Shown: positions 43,848 to 52,718, numbered from the stretch's first letter. The stretch: DNA of 64,000 nucleotides from Dermacoccus abyssi (GCF_034541975.1 NZ_JAVYJM010000001.1), one strand, 5' to 3'. Program-made: numbers and translations. The notes: generated by a model not told the origin, from the letters alone.

Positions 43848-44870
43848 TCAGTGGACGCCGACGATGGCCCACTCGGTGGCGCCGAGGAAACCGGCCGAGC
43901 GGCGACCCTGCGGCTTGGTGTCGATGTGCACGAGAACCGGTTCGGTGACGGACTCCGCGAGCGTCACGACGAGACGCCCTGCGGGGCCGCGCGTGACGGA
44001 GACGCCCTCGGTCACTGGGCGGCCCTGGAGGTCGAGCACTTCCGCGGCGCCGTCCGGCACCGAGAACGACGTGTTGACGACGCTCGAAACGGCCTGACGG
44101 GCCTGCGAACGCGCGATGCGCGTGCCCTTGCGCATTGCCTTGGCGCCGACACGGGTATACCGGTTCTTCTTGGTCAGTGCTGCCAACTGGAGCGGGGCAT
44201 CGACGGCTTCGAGTTCGACGCTCGTCACGCCTTCGCCAGGCACGACGCTCATCCAGCCGTGACGGGTGCGCGCCTTGATCGTGTGGCCACCCGAGACCTG
44301 AGCCGGAAGTCGGGGCTCGTCGGCGCCGCGCTCGGTGACGCGGACGGCGTCGTAACGAAGGCCGAGGGCCGGGCGCACGTCGAGCAGGTCGTCGCGCCCG
44401 AGCGAGACGCCGAGCACCTCGATCATGAGCAGTCCCTCGGGGTCGATCTCGTCCGCGTCCAGGTCGAACGAGACGGCGACACGGGTGAGGCCGGGGGAGT
44501 CCTCGGCGAGCTGCGTCACGAGGGCGGCACCCACGAGTCGAGCCTTCTGACCTGCGCGGATGCTGACGAGACGCGGGAGCGTGAGGTCGGCCTCACGGTG
44601 CTCCTCGGGCACGCGCACGCGCCACCACTTCTCGGTGGCCTCGTCGGCGGACAACTCGAGGTCGACGCGCACCGGGCGGCCGCCGTTGTCGAACTTGAGG
44701 CCCAGCATCGTGTCGTTCGAACGCGTGCGCCCGACGATGGCCTGGCCGCGCACGATGCCGTCCATCACCATGGCCTCGGGTACGGCGCCACCGGTGAGGT
44801 CCACCGGCAGGGTCAGCGGGGTGACGACGTCGTCGAACGTCGTCGTCATTCCGGGATTGCGCTCTGCCAT
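43848..44870 (-). CDS. Unknown protein, beta-rich (polysaccharide island)
   Basis: 340 residues, no signal peptide or membrane helix. Alternating hydrophobic strands suggest a beta-sandwich-like protein (AVPEAMVMDGIVRGQAI, RLVSIRAGQKARLVGAAL, LLMIEVLGVSLGRDDL), then a basic helical region (TKKNRYTRVGAKAMRKGTRIA), then more strands to the C-terminus. I recognise no family or catalytic motif. Its ATG overlaps the stop of the upstream 571-residue gene (TGATG), so it is translationally coupled to it and may bind its product. Last gene of the minus-strand run from pseH. Unassigned. Confidence 0.7.
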   Translation of the reverse strand: MAERNPGMTTTFDDVVTPLTLPVDLTGGAVPEAMVMDGIVRGQAIVGRTRSNDTMLGLKFDNGGRPVRVDLELSADEATEKWWRVRVPEEHREADLTLPRLVSIRAGQKARLVGAALVTQLAEDSPGLTRVAVSFDLDADEIDPEGLLMIEVLGVSLGRDDLLDVRPALGLRYDAVRVTERGADEPRLPAQVSGGHTIKARTRHGWMSVVPGEGVTSVELEAVDAPLQLAALTKKNRYTRVGAKAMRKGTRIARSQARQAVSSVVNTSFSVPDGAAEVLDLQGRPVTEGVSVTRGPAGRLVVTLAESVTEPVLVHIDTKPQGRRSAGFLGATEWAIVGVH

Positions 44871-46585
44871 CAGTGGCTCTCCTCAAGATCGGACACCAGG
44901 CCGAGGATGGCCGGAAGCTCTTCGGTCGGGGCGTGCAACTCGGCGCGCGTGAGGAACGGCTCGTGGCGATCCCACAAGCGGCGGGTTGCGATGAGGACGT
45001 TGTCGCCGTCCGCCTCGATGTGCGACATCGCGAGGTTGACGCCCATGTACAGGCGGGCCGCCTGGCTGGACTCCCAGTGGGGCACGAGCGGGCTGGCGAC
45101 GTCCGAGAGGGCGCGGTAGTAGACGAGCCACAGCCGGGCTCGCTCGATCTGCTCCTCGGTGATCATGCGGTCACCGCGGTTGAGACCGTCCATCGCCTCG
45201 CGAAGGTACTGCCAGTACTCCTCCTGCGTGTCGGCACGACGGCTGATACCGCAGTGGCTCCACTCCGACCAACCGGCCTGGAGGGCCGGGATGCCGTAGG
45301 CGGGGTACTCGTTGGAGACCGAGCCGCGCACGGTGACGGCGTAGTCGACGAGGCTCCAGATGACGTTCTTCGACAGGTCCATGCTGGGCGTGAAGACCAT
45401 GTGGTCGAGGTGGCCGTACTTCTCGGCCAGCTTCTCGAACATCTGCGTGCTGTCGTAGAACGCCTGAGCCGGGTGGTCGACGAAGAGCCAGTTCACGTCG
45501 GGGCTCTCGGCTGCGAACTCCACCGTCTCGCGGAACCAGTGCCCGAGGTTGTCGAAGATCTCCTTGTTCGATCGCACGGCGTCGCTGACGGCGTGGTCGA
45601 AGACGGTGATGATCGGCTTGGCCGGGTCCCAACCGAAGCGGCGAGCCGCGAAGGTGCGCACGCTGTCACGCTCTGCGCGGGTACGGAACTCCAGCTGCGA
45701 GACCGATCCGCCGCCACGCCACCAAGAGGGGCGACCCAGGTTGACCTTGGAACGCCACGTCGACAGCTCTGCCGAGCGTCGCAGCGCGTCACGGTGCTTC
45801 CAGACGCACTCCTCGAAGTACTCGGCGATGAGGCGGGTCATCTGCATGCGGTAGGTGCCCTCGCCCTCGATCTGGTCGGGGAAGAGGGCGTAGGCCTTGA
45901 GGGAGCCGGTGCTCTGGACGTGGATGACGGGAACGTCGAGGCGCATACCGGCCTCGACCGCGAGCCCCCACTGCGCGTAGTCGATGTGGCTCGTGACGAA
46001 GGCAGCCGTCGGGATCTGGGAGAACAAGGCGTCGTAGATGCGCGCGTAGTGCTTGGAGCGCTCGACGAGTCGCTTGTACGTCGGTTCGCTCGCGACCTGC
46101 TCGTCGACCTCGGGCACACGCATGATGCGAACGGCCGTGGCGGCGACGATGTCGTCGTACTCCTGCTGCGGGATGTCGGTGGTCTCCGGCAGGGTGATCG
46201 TGTGCCCGGCCACCTCGAAGGTGTTCACACCCTGCAGGGTGTCGGCGATCATCTGCCCGACGTCGATGACGTCGACCGCGCCCCAGGCCGTCGCCATCTT
46301 CGACAGCTGATCGGTGTCGTAGTACTGCCAGATCGTGTCGCGCCAGTCCGGGTCCGGCCCGACGAGAGCGACGATGCGCGCAGGGTGCATGCGACGGATC
46401 CCGTTGGCCAGAGTGAGGTTACGAAGCGCTACACGGACGTCCTGCATGAGCAGGTCGACGAAGATGACTTCCTCGCCCGAGGGCAGCACGCACCGTGGCC
46501 AAAACCGCCCGGCCGTGACGCACATGGCGTCGAAGTGCGAACCGTACGATTGGTGGACCTTCTCCACCGGCTTGGCGCGAGCCAT
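44870..46585 (-). CDS. Unknown protein, possible capsule-type (KpsS/KpsC-like) glycosyltransferase
   Basis: 571 residues, soluble. N-terminal KVHQSYGSHFDAMCVTAGRFW, then GPDPDWRDTIWQYYDTDQLSK. A central section has AFVTSHIDYAQWGLAVEAGMRLDVPVIHVQSTG, and the C-terminal part VNWLFVDHPAQAFYDSTQM, NVIWSLVDYAVTVRGSVSNEYPAYGIPALQAGWSEWSHCG. The order of an H-P motif, a predicted strand D-Y-A-V-T-V-R-G-S-V-S and a P-A-L-Q-A-G segment resembles GT-B enzymes that transfer acidic keto-sugars in capsule loci, but similarity is weak by eye. Start ATG at 46585 is my choice over a longer frame. 104 bp separate it from the upstream gene. Confidence 0.68.
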   Translation of the reverse strand: MARAKPVEKVHQSYGSHFDAMCVTAGRFWPRCVLPSGEEVIFVDLLMQDVRVALRNLTLANGIRRMHPARIVALVGPDPDWRDTIWQYYDTDQLSKMATAWGAVDVIDVGQMIADTLQGVNTFEVAGHTITLPETTDIPQQEYDDIVAATAVRIMRVPEVDEQVASEPTYKRLVERSKHYARIYDALFSQIPTAAFVTSHIDYAQWGLAVEAGMRLDVPVIHVQSTGSLKAYALFPDQIEGEGTYRMQMTRLIAEYFEECVWKHRDALRRSAELSTWRSKVNLGRPSWWRGGGSVSQLEFRTRAERDSVRTFAARRFGWDPAKPIITVFDHAVSDAVRSNKEIFDNLGHWFRETVEFAAESPDVNWLFVDHPAQAFYDSTQMFEKLAEKYGHLDHMVFTPSMDLSKNVIWSLVDYAVTVRGSVSNEYPAYGIPALQAGWSEWSHCGISRRADTQEEYWQYLREAMDGLNRGDRMITEEQIERARLWLVYYRALSDVASPLVPHWESSQAARLYMGVNLAMSHIEADGDNVLIATRRLWDRHEPFLTRAELHAPTEELPAILGLVSDLEESH

Positions 46586-46689
46586 GGGCAGTTTCCTTCG
46601 TCGATCAGTGGGCGTGCTTCGGGCGTGGCCGGGTCGTGCTTCGGAGCCGAGGGTCCCGACCGGGCCCACAGCACACGTAGGTTAACAAC

Positions 46690-48483
46690 TCAGGTTGCGT
46701 CGTTCAGCATGCGTCGAACTGCCTTCTCCGCCTTGTCCTTGAATCCGGGAGGCAGCTGATCCATGACGAGCGCGCGGGCGCTCTTGACGGCCTTGCGCTT
46801 CGGAGCACCCAACGCGTCGGTGACCTTGTAGGCCGTCGTGGCAGTCACCGTGTTCATCCGCTTCTCGAGGCCGGCGAACTGTCGATCGCGCCACTCGAGA
46901 TGCCGCTCCAGCCAGTCGATGCGCTCGCGGTTGACGGCGAGTTCCTCGCGAAGTTCCGCGTTGGCACGGACGGTTTCGCGCCAACTCGCCGAGCGCGGAT
47001 CCTGGGCGTCCATCTCCTGCGCGCCGGGGGTGGTGAGGCGAGCGAAGCCGTTGTCGGCGGCCGATCCCAACGAGGCCTGAAGGCGTTCCTCGAGCGCGAC
47101 CGACGATTCTCGGGTGCTCGTCCAGTCGACGCCCACCATGGCGCACAGCGAGTCGGTGATCTGGTCCGCGCCTGCGTCGGCCACCCAGGGGTGGGCGAAC
47201 GAACGACGGAGCAGACGCTGCGCGAAGCGCAAGAGGTTGCGGGCGAGGGCTGCCTCGCTCGTGGTCTCGACGCTCACCGTCCAACTCGGGTCGAACAGGC
47301 CGAACGTGACCGAGTCACCGTCCGTGCGACAGACCGTGTTATCGACGGTTGCGACGATCGCCTCCTCGGCGGGCAGGCTCATGAGCCAGGCGCCGTATGC
47401 GGCGACGACGTGGCGCACACCGGTGAGATCCCGGACACGGCAGGCGTCCGTCAACATCGTCTCGACCAGGGCGCCGCGCTCACCGGCGTAGGCGCGCGAG
47501 AGGTCGCGTTCGACGACGCCCGAGGCGACGAGACCGCCCAGCGCGTGCCGGTCGTCATCGACGACCACCCGGGCGCGCCAACCCGCTGCGGCTTCGGGCT
47601 CCACGGCAACGGCGCGAGGAACCTGCAGGTCATCGGCGTCGCCGTGGGTCCACATGACGATCCACGCCGGTGCCAGTTCGGCCGCCAGACGCGCATCGAA
47701 CATGCGCTCGGTGAGCATCGTCGGGTCGCTCAGTGTGCGCGGTCCGGGGCCCGGGTCGACCGCCACGGCGGAGGTGAACGTCTTCGCGAACTGGACGAGT
47801 TCCTCGTCTGCGAGTGAGTCGTCGCGCACGAGGACGACGGGGTGGGTGGCACTGGGCACGGCGGCGAAGCAGCGCGCCAGGTTCAGGTCCGCGTGGTCGA
47901 GTGCTCCCGCGAGTTCGTGGCGGAACAGTCCGCCGGCGGCTTCGCCGGCCAGATGGTCGAAGTTGTCCCGCGCGAGGACGGACGGAGCAGTCTGCAGGTC
48001 GTTGATGCCGAGGGAATTGGAGACCTCCGCGACGAGCACCCCGGATTCCGCGGTGAAGCCGGCCATGAGCGCCAGGCCTTCCCGGCAGCTCAACGGACGC
48101 GAGTCAGGCGTGACGAGCATGCGCAGGGGATCGAGTGCGACGACGACCGCATGGTCGCTCGTGTCGAACCTGTCGAGGCTTCCGCAGTGAACCGAGAGGC
48201 CCTCGTGCAGGTCGCGCGAGTGCTGGAGGGAGCGAGCATCGACCGTGCCGCGCACGAGGACCGAGACCTCGCGCTCCGGGGACAGGTCCTCGAGGAGGAG
48301 ACTCGCGGTCGGGCCGATGAGCAGCACCGGACCCTCGGCGGCCTCCACCGCGCGGCGGGCGAGTTCCAGCCCCGCATGGTCCGCGCGGGCAGCCGCCCGA
48401 TCGCTGTGGTCGAGCATCTCGCCGCCGGTCAGCGTGAAGCCGCTGACGGGCTCGACCTGACGCACGGTCTGCGGGTCCGTCAT
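46690..48483 (-). CDS. Unknown protein: Rossmann/methyltransferase-like N-terminus, coiled-coil C-terminus
   Basis: 597 residues. Residues about 30-150 read like a degenerate SAM-methyltransferase or other Rossmann fold (VLLIGPTASLLLEDL, VHCGSLDRFDTSDHAVVVALDPLRML). The middle is mixed and I cannot place it. Residues from about 500 form a coiled coil (RETVRANAELREELAVNRERIDWLERHLEWRDRQFAGLEKRM), followed by a basic amphipathic tail. Such a coiled-coil tail occurs on large glycosyltransferases and chain-length or methyl-capping enzymes, so a modifying or scaffolding role is possible. ATG at 48483 is 2 nt after the pseI stop, so the two are co-transcribed. Confidence 0.68.
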   Translation of the reverse strand: MTDPQTVRQVEPVSGFTLTGGEMLDHSDRAAARADHAGLELARRAVEAAEGPVLLIGPTASLLLEDLSPEREVSVLVRGTVDARSLQHSRDLHEGLSVHCGSLDRFDTSDHAVVVALDPLRMLVTPDSRPLSCREGLALMAGFTAESGVLVAEVSNSLGINDLQTAPSVLARDNFDHLAGEAAGGLFRHELAGALDHADLNLARCFAAVPSATHPVVLVRDDSLADEELVQFAKTFTSAVAVDPGPGPRTLSDPTMLTERMFDARLAAELAPAWIVMWTHGDADDLQVPRAVAVEPEAAAGWRARVVVDDDRHALGGLVASGVVERDLSRAYAGERGALVETMLTDACRVRDLTGVRHVVAAYGAWLMSLPAEEAIVATVDNTVCRTDGDSVTFGLFDPSWTVSVETTSEAALARNLLRFAQRLLRRSFAHPWVADAGADQITDSLCAMVGVDWTSTRESSVALEERLQASLGSAADNGFARLTTPGAQEMDAQDPRSASWRETVRANAELREELAVNRERIDWLERHLEWRDRQFAGLEKRMNTVTATTAYKVTDALGAPKRKAVKSARALVMDQLPPGFKDKAEKAVRRMLNDAT

Positions 48484-48485
48484 GC

Positions 48486-49550
48486 TCAGACCAGCTCCCA
48501 CGACATGGGCGTGCCCTTCGCCGCGTCACGGGTGAAGGTGCGGCCCTCGAGGGTGGAGAACGTGTCGGGCGCCAGGCCGTTGGCGGGACGGATGGAGCGG
48601 ACGTTCTCAACCGTGACGACATCGCCGGCCCTGACGTCCTCGACGACGTAGAGGCTGCGGCGGAAGCGCAACCCCTCCTTCTCCTGGGCGCGTGCGCCGA
48701 TGCGCGGTTCGCCGAGGCACTGCCAAGCGACCTTGGACTGGGACACGAGCTGGTTCAGCTCCTCCGGCTCGGAAGAGAATGCGGAGTCGACGCCGCCGCC
48801 CTCGCGCGAGAGCGTCACGTGCTTCTCGACGAGGACCGCGCCCAGTGCGACGGAGGCGACGGCGGCGCCGATGCCCATCGTGTGGTCGGAGTAACCGATG
48901 AGGGTGCCGAGCGCGTCCCGCATGACGGGAATGCCACGCAGGTTGGACTCGCTCGGGTCGGCCGGGTAGTTCGCGGTGCACGCCAGCACGACGATCTTGT
49001 CGTTGCCGACGCTGCGGGCCGCCTCGACCGCGGCGTTGATCTCGCCGAGCGAGGCCATACCCGTGGAGATGATGATCGGCTTGCCCTTGCTCGCCGCGTG
49101 CCGGATGAGGGGGAGGTCGACGATCTCACTGCTCGCGATCTTGTACGCGGGCACGTCGAACTGCTCGAGGAAGTCGACCGCGGTCGGGTCGAAGGGGGAG
49201 GAGAAGGCATGGATGCCGAGCTCCTTGGCGAGCGCGAAGATCGGCTCGTGCCACTCCCACGGCGTGTGCGCCTCCTCGTACAGGTCGTACAGGTAGCGGT
49301 CGGCCCACAGTTCGTGACCGGAGGAGATCTTGAAGTCGTCGGTCTTGACGTCGATCGTGATCGTGTCGGCCGTGTACGTCTGCAGCTTGATGGCGTGGGC
49401 GCCCTGCTCAGCGGCCATGCGCACGATGTCGAGGGCCTTCTCGAGGCTGCCGTCGTGGTTGCCCGACATCTCGGCGATGATGTACGGCTCGGCGTTCGGG
49501 CCGACCTCGACGTCGCCGATGCGGATGTTTTCGTGCGGGTTCTGGCTCAT
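48486..49550 (-). CDS. pseI: Pseudaminic acid synthase (NeuB family)
   Basis: 354 residues. NeuB TIM barrel: PYIIAEMSGNHDGSLEKALDIV, IKLQTYTADTITIDVK, LYEEAHTPWEWH (a PseI-typical motif), FSSPFDPTAVDFLEQFDVPAYKIASSEI, PIIISTGMASLGEI, GYSDHTMGIGAAV, EKHVTLSREGGGVDSAFS. A C-terminal SAF antifreeze-like domain starts near 290 (FRRSLYVVEDVRAGDVVT). Condenses phosphoenolpyruvate with the PseG product to give the nine-carbon acid. The pattern NHDGS and the PWEWH motif favour PseI over NeuB or LegI. Starts with ATG at 49550; 47 bp after pseH. Confidence 0.94.
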   Translation of the reverse strand: MSQNPHENIRIGDVEVGPNAEPYIIAEMSGNHDGSLEKALDIVRMAAEQGAHAIKLQTYTADTITIDVKTDDFKISSGHELWADRYLYDLYEEAHTPWEWHEPIFALAKELGIHAFSSPFDPTAVDFLEQFDVPAYKIASSEIVDLPLIRHAASKGKPIIISTGMASLGEINAAVEAARSVGNDKIVVLACTANYPADPSESNLRGIPVMRDALGTLIGYSDHTMGIGAAVASVALGAVLVEKHVTLSREGGGVDSAFSSEPEELNQLVSQSKVAWQCLGEPRIGARAQEKEGLRFRRSLYVVEDVRAGDVVTVENVRSIRPANGLAPDTFSTLEGRTFTRDAAKGTPMSWELV

Positions 49551-49597
49551 GCTGGGGGCTCCTCGCTCGTTTGCGATTGGCTGGGTGACGCTCTGCG

Positions 49598-50092
49598 TCA
49601 GGACGTGCGCTCGCGGCGCACGTGGATGACCTGCGTCGGCTTGCCGCCGATCTCGCGCGTCTCGGTCTCCATCTCGACGAAACCGTTGCGCTTGTTGAAG
49701 CGACGAACGCCCTCGTTCACCTCGAGCACCTCGGCGTCCAAGGTGTCGATATCGAGCTGCGCGTCAGCGTACTTGACCGCCTCACGCTGGATCTGGATCC
49801 ACGCAGGCAGCAGCTCGCCTCGTTCCGTGAGGCCGTCGTTGTCGAGGTAGTAACCCCACCAGGAGGTCTTCGCCTCGGCGTCGTAGTCGAAGAACGTGAC
49901 GACACCGGCGGGCACTCCGCCGCGCTCGTACATGAGCACGCGTCGGCTCGGGTTGTCCTTCGTGTTCGCCCACCACGCCGCATGCTCGTCGGGCGAGATG
50001 ACGTGCTGGGTGAGAGAGACGGCGCGTACCTCGTCGTGATTGCGCCAGGTGCGCACGTTTTCCTGGTCGGCGTCCGTGGCGGGGCGAAGCAT
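49598..50092 (-). CDS. pseH: PseH-type GNAT N-acetyltransferase
   Basis: 164 residues. RPATDADQENVRTWRNHDEVRAVSLTQHVISPDEHAAWWANT is the typical PseH/SpsE-like start, with W-R-N and the H-x-x-W acceptor region. GVVTFFDYDAEAKTSWWGYYLD and LEVNEGVRRFNKRNGFVE (motif B, N-x-x-x-x-x-x-x-x-x-G-F) complete the GNAT fold. It acetylates the PseC amine with acetyl-CoA; a longer acyl donor is conceivable in view of the ACP genes beside it. ATG at 50092 follows GGGAG with 5 nt spacing. First gene of the minus run pseH-pseI-unknowns. Confidence 0.85.
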   Translation of the reverse strand: MLRPATDADQENVRTWRNHDEVRAVSLTQHVISPDEHAAWWANTKDNPSRRVLMYERGGVPAGVVTFFDYDAEAKTSWWGYYLDNDGLTERGELLPAWIQIQREAVKYADAQLDIDTLDAEVLEVNEGVRRFNKRNGFVEMETETREIGGKPTQVIHVRRERTS

Positions 50093-50358
50093 GCGAACTC
50101 CCGTTCTCAACTCGGTGACTCGGACCGTCAGGGCCCGGCTCACCACGATACCGGCCGCAGGTGTGCCCACGCGACGCTGACGCGTTCCCGCGCGTCACCG
50201 CGACGAAGAGCGTGTGGGCGCACCGCAGCGCACCCTTCGTGCGTCGCGCGATCTCGCAGGTGAGGCGAAGCCCTAGACTGTCGTCAGCACACGTGTCTGC
50301 GTCGACGGCGGTCGCCCCACCGAAGGCGCGGGTCATTTCGCACGATGAAGGAGAGTCC
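50093..50358. promoter_or_regulatory. Divergent promoter region pseH / ACP operon
   Basis: 266 bp without a gene. TAGACT at 50274-50279 is the likely -10 of the ACP gene with a leader of about 78 nt; AAGGAGAG (50347-50354) is a strong ribosome site. No other structure is obvious. Confidence 0.45.
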
Positions 50359-50613
50359 ATGAGCACGCTCAGCCGCGAGCAGGTCCGTACGATGATGGGT
50401 GAGGTTCTCACCGCGCAGGGCAAGGAGCTGCCGTCCGACGACTCGGCTCGTCTCGACGCCATCGGCTTCCGCTCGCTCGACTTCTCCGAACTCGCCCTGC
50501 AGGTCGAGGACGAGCTCGACACCGAGCTCAACTTCGACGCGCCTGGCCTGCGCTCCATCGAGACCGTCGGCGACGTGCTCGACTTCATCGACGAACTGCA
50601 GAAGGCCTCCTGA
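50359..50613 (+). CDS. Acyl carrier protein
   Basis: 84 residues, acidic, four-helix ACP-like. The phosphopantetheine Ser is S39 in AIGFRSLDFSELALQVEDEL; conventional FAS ACPs have D-S-L, here R-S-L-D-F, as in specialised carrier proteins. Helix 3-4 region SIETVGDVLDFIDELQ is conserved. It is not the house-keeping ACP by context: it is directly followed by an adenylating enzyme and a ketoreductase, so it likely carries a short acyl group for sugar modification. ATG at 50359 with strong AAGGAGAG upstream. Confidence 0.9.
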   Translation: MSTLSREQVRTMMGEVLTAQGKELPSDDSARLDAIGFRSLDFSELALQVEDELDTELNFDAPGLRSIETVGDVLDFIDELQKAS

Positions 50614-50615
50614 TC

Positions 50616-51902
50616 TTGGCGTCACAGGCCAACGGCGCTCCGGCGGGCGCGAACAACCGTGTCGTCGTCGGAGACTTCGACGGCACGTGGGCCGAGCTCG
50701 CCGAGTCGAGCTTCGGTGCGAGCAACGACACGCTCTCGGCACCTCTCGCCGCAGCGTTCCTCGTGAGCGGCCACCGCGGCGCAGCGCAGGCCGCGTGGCT
50801 CGCCGCCACGGAGGCGAACCGCGAGACCCTCATCGCCACCGCGGCACGCATCGACGACGAGCAGGCCGAGGGCTTCCGCGAGTTCGGTCTGTCCCTCGTG
50901 CGCGACGGCGCGGGGGGCGTGGACGTCGCTCCCGCCATCAACGAGCGCGACGCCGAGGACGGTCGCGTCTGGCTGCTGACGTCCGGTTCGACCGGGCGCC
51001 CCAAGCAGGTGGCGCACACCCTTGCCTCCCTCACGACCGTCGCCGGCGACCAGCCCGCGCGCACCTGGCTGTGCCCCTACACGCCGGGCGCCTACGCGTG
51101 GTGGCAGGTCGTCACCCTCTCGATCGCGCTGCCGGGCCAGGACATCGTCTTCGTCGACCCCGCGCAGCTCGCCGAATGGCCGGACCAGGCGCTCGCCGCC
51201 GGCGTCACCGCCGCCTCGGGTACGCCGACGTTCTGGCGTCAGGCCCTGTGGCGCAGCGGCGACGTGCTCGCGCAGCTGAAACTCGAGCAGGTCACCCTCG
51301 GCGGCGAACCCGTCGACCAGGCCATCCTCGACCGCCTGCGTGAGGTGTTCCCGAACGCCCGCATCTCGTGGATCTACGCGAGCTCCGAAGCGGGCGCCGC
51401 CATCGCCGTCCACGACGGCCTGGCCGGCTTCCCCGAAGCCTGGCTCGAACGTGACGTGCCCGGTCGTCCGCGCCTGTCCGTGGAGGACGGTGAGTTGCTC
51501 ATCGCCTCGCCCAAGGCCGCCGCGGGCATGGACGCCGTCATCCGCACCGGCGACAACGTCGATATCTCGGGCGGCCGCGTCGTCATCACCGGCCGGGCCG
51601 CGAGCGACGAGATCAACGTCGGCGGGTCCAAGGCCTCCGCCGGCAAGGTGCGCGCCGCGCTCCTGGCCCACCCCGACGTCGCCTGGGCCGCCGTCCGCGG
51701 CCGTAAGGCGCCCCTCGTCGGCAACGTCGTCGCAGCCGACGTCGTCCTGCGTGACGGCCTCGACAAGGCCTCCGACGACGCACCCACCCAAGCCGATCTG
51801 CAGGCATGGTGCGGCGAACGACTCCCTGAATACGCGGTACCCCGCCGCATCCGATACCTCAGTGAAATCCCGATCAAGGAGAGCTTGAAGAGCGATGTCT
51901 GA
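50616..51902 (+). CDS. Acyl-adenylating enzyme (AMP-dependent synthetase, ACP loading)
   Basis: 428 residues, ANL superfamily, shorter than the usual 500-550. ATP loop WLLTSGSTGRPKQVAHT, VTLGGEPVD, SWIYASSEAGAAIAVHDG, IRTGDNVDIS (the Asp), ITGRAASDEINVGGSKAS and the catalytic lysine near the end in IPIKESLKSDV. The start appears to be TTG at 50616, 3 nt after the ACP stop, preceded by GAAGG. The N-terminus lacks about 100 residues compared with full acyl-CoA synthetases, as in stand-alone ACP-loading enzymes. Expected to activate a carboxylic acid with ATP and load it on the ACP. Its stop overlaps the SDR start. Confidence 0.85.
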   Translation: MASQANGAPAGANNRVVVGDFDGTWAELAESSFGASNDTLSAPLAAAFLVSGHRGAAQAAWLAATEANRETLIATAARIDDEQAEGFREFGLSLVRDGAGGVDVAPAINERDAEDGRVWLLTSGSTGRPKQVAHTLASLTTVAGDQPARTWLCPYTPGAYAWWQVVTLSIALPGQDIVFVDPAQLAEWPDQALAAGVTAASGTPTFWRQALWRSGDVLAQLKLEQVTLGGEPVDQAILDRLREVFPNARISWIYASSEAGAAIAVHDGLAGFPEAWLERDVPGRPRLSVEDGELLIASPKAAAGMDAVIRTGDNVDISGGRVVITGRAASDEINVGGSKASAGKVRAALLAHPDVAWAAVRGRKAPLVGNVVAADVVLRDGLDKASDDAPTQADLQAWCGERLPEYAVPRRIRYLSEIPIKESLKSDV

Positions 51903-52647
51903 AACCACCAAGACGCCGATCCCGGCCGCCACGTGCGTCCTCATCTCGGGCGGCTCGCGCGGCCTCGGCCTCGCCTTCGTCGAAGACGTGCTCTCCCAGG
52001 GCGCCAAGGTGGCCGCGTTCGCGCGCACCGTCACCCCTGAGCTGCAGAAGCTCATGGACCAACAGCCCGAGCGCGTCTACGTCGGCTCCGTCGACATCAC
52101 CGACCCCAAGGCCGTCACCACGTTCATCAAGGACGCCTCCAAGGTGCTCGGCCCCATCGACGCGCTCGTCAACAACGCCGCCATCGGACAGGACTCGCTC
52201 CACCTCCACACGACGCCCGAGCGCATCGAAGACATCATCTCGACGAACCTCACCTCCACGCTGCTCGTGACGCGCGCCTTCATGCGCCACGCCATGGCCA
52301 AGGTCGGCAAGGGGCGCATCGTCAACGTCACCAGCGTCTGTGCCCAGCGCGGCTACGCCGGCCTCGTCGCCTACTCCGCCACCAAGGGCGGCCTCGACGC
52401 CGCCACCCGCTCCCTCGCTCGCGAAATGCACGGACGCTTCCTCGTCAACTCGATCGCGCCCGGCTTCTTCGCCTCCGAAATGAGCTCCGTGCTCGGCACC
52501 GAACAGCTCTCCACCATCACCCGACGCACGCCCACCGGCCAGCTCGTCGAACCGGAGAACATCACGCCCACCCTGCGCATGCTGCTCTTCGAAGACACCA
52601 ACATCAACGGCATGGTGCTGACGATCGACGGTGGCGGGAGCATCTGA
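51895..52647 (+). CDS. SDR family 3-oxoacyl-ACP reductase-like protein
   Basis: 250 residues, FabG-like. Cofactor loop ISGGSRGLGLAF, VNNAAIG, catalytic S147, Y160, K164 in VTSVCAQRGYAGLVAYSATKGG, and IAPGFFASEM. Reduces a beta-keto acyl group on the ACP with NADPH, giving a 3-hydroxyacyl group, if the adenylating enzyme loads a ketoacid. ATG at 51895 overlaps the adenylase by 8 bp, which ties the three genes into one unit. In other bacteria a comparable ACP-reductase set supplies 3-hydroxybutyryl groups to surface sugars, for example the viosamine locus of Pseudomonas syringae. Confidence 0.9.
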   Translation: MSETTKTPIPAATCVLISGGSRGLGLAFVEDVLSQGAKVAAFARTVTPELQKLMDQQPERVYVGSVDITDPKAVTTFIKDASKVLGPIDALVNNAAIGQDSLHLHTTPERIEDIISTNLTSTLLVTRAFMRHAMAKVGKGRIVNVTSVCAQRGYAGLVAYSATKGGLDAATRSLAREMHGRFLVNSIAPGFFASEMSSVLGTEQLSTITRRTPTGQLVEPENITPTLRMLLFEDTNINGMVLTIDGGGSI

Positions 52648-52670
52648 GTTCTCCCTTGCTGCGTCTTCCG

Positions 52671-52718
52671 GCGAAGGGCTCCGAGTCGCGAGCTCGCTCG
52701 CGACTCGGAGCCCTTCGC
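52671..52718. terminator. 22-bp perfect hairpin after ketoreductase gene
   Basis: Positions 52671-52692 pair perfectly with 52697-52718 around a 4-nt loop (CTCG). It lies 23 bp past the SDR stop and has no T tract, but such a stem is likely to end transcription. Confidence 0.7.

Noticed and set aside
37884..50092. Legionaminic or sialic acid pathway
   Set aside because: The hydrolase is PseG-like (GT-B fold, no NeuC-type epimerase), the dehydratase is the PseB type, and PseI-type motifs are present. Assay would still be needed to be certain.
37884..50092. Flagellin glycosylation locus
   Set aside because: No flagellin, maf-type flagellin glycosyltransferase or motility gene is present; the maf at 18080 is a nucleotide pyrophosphatase, an unrelated family sharing the name.
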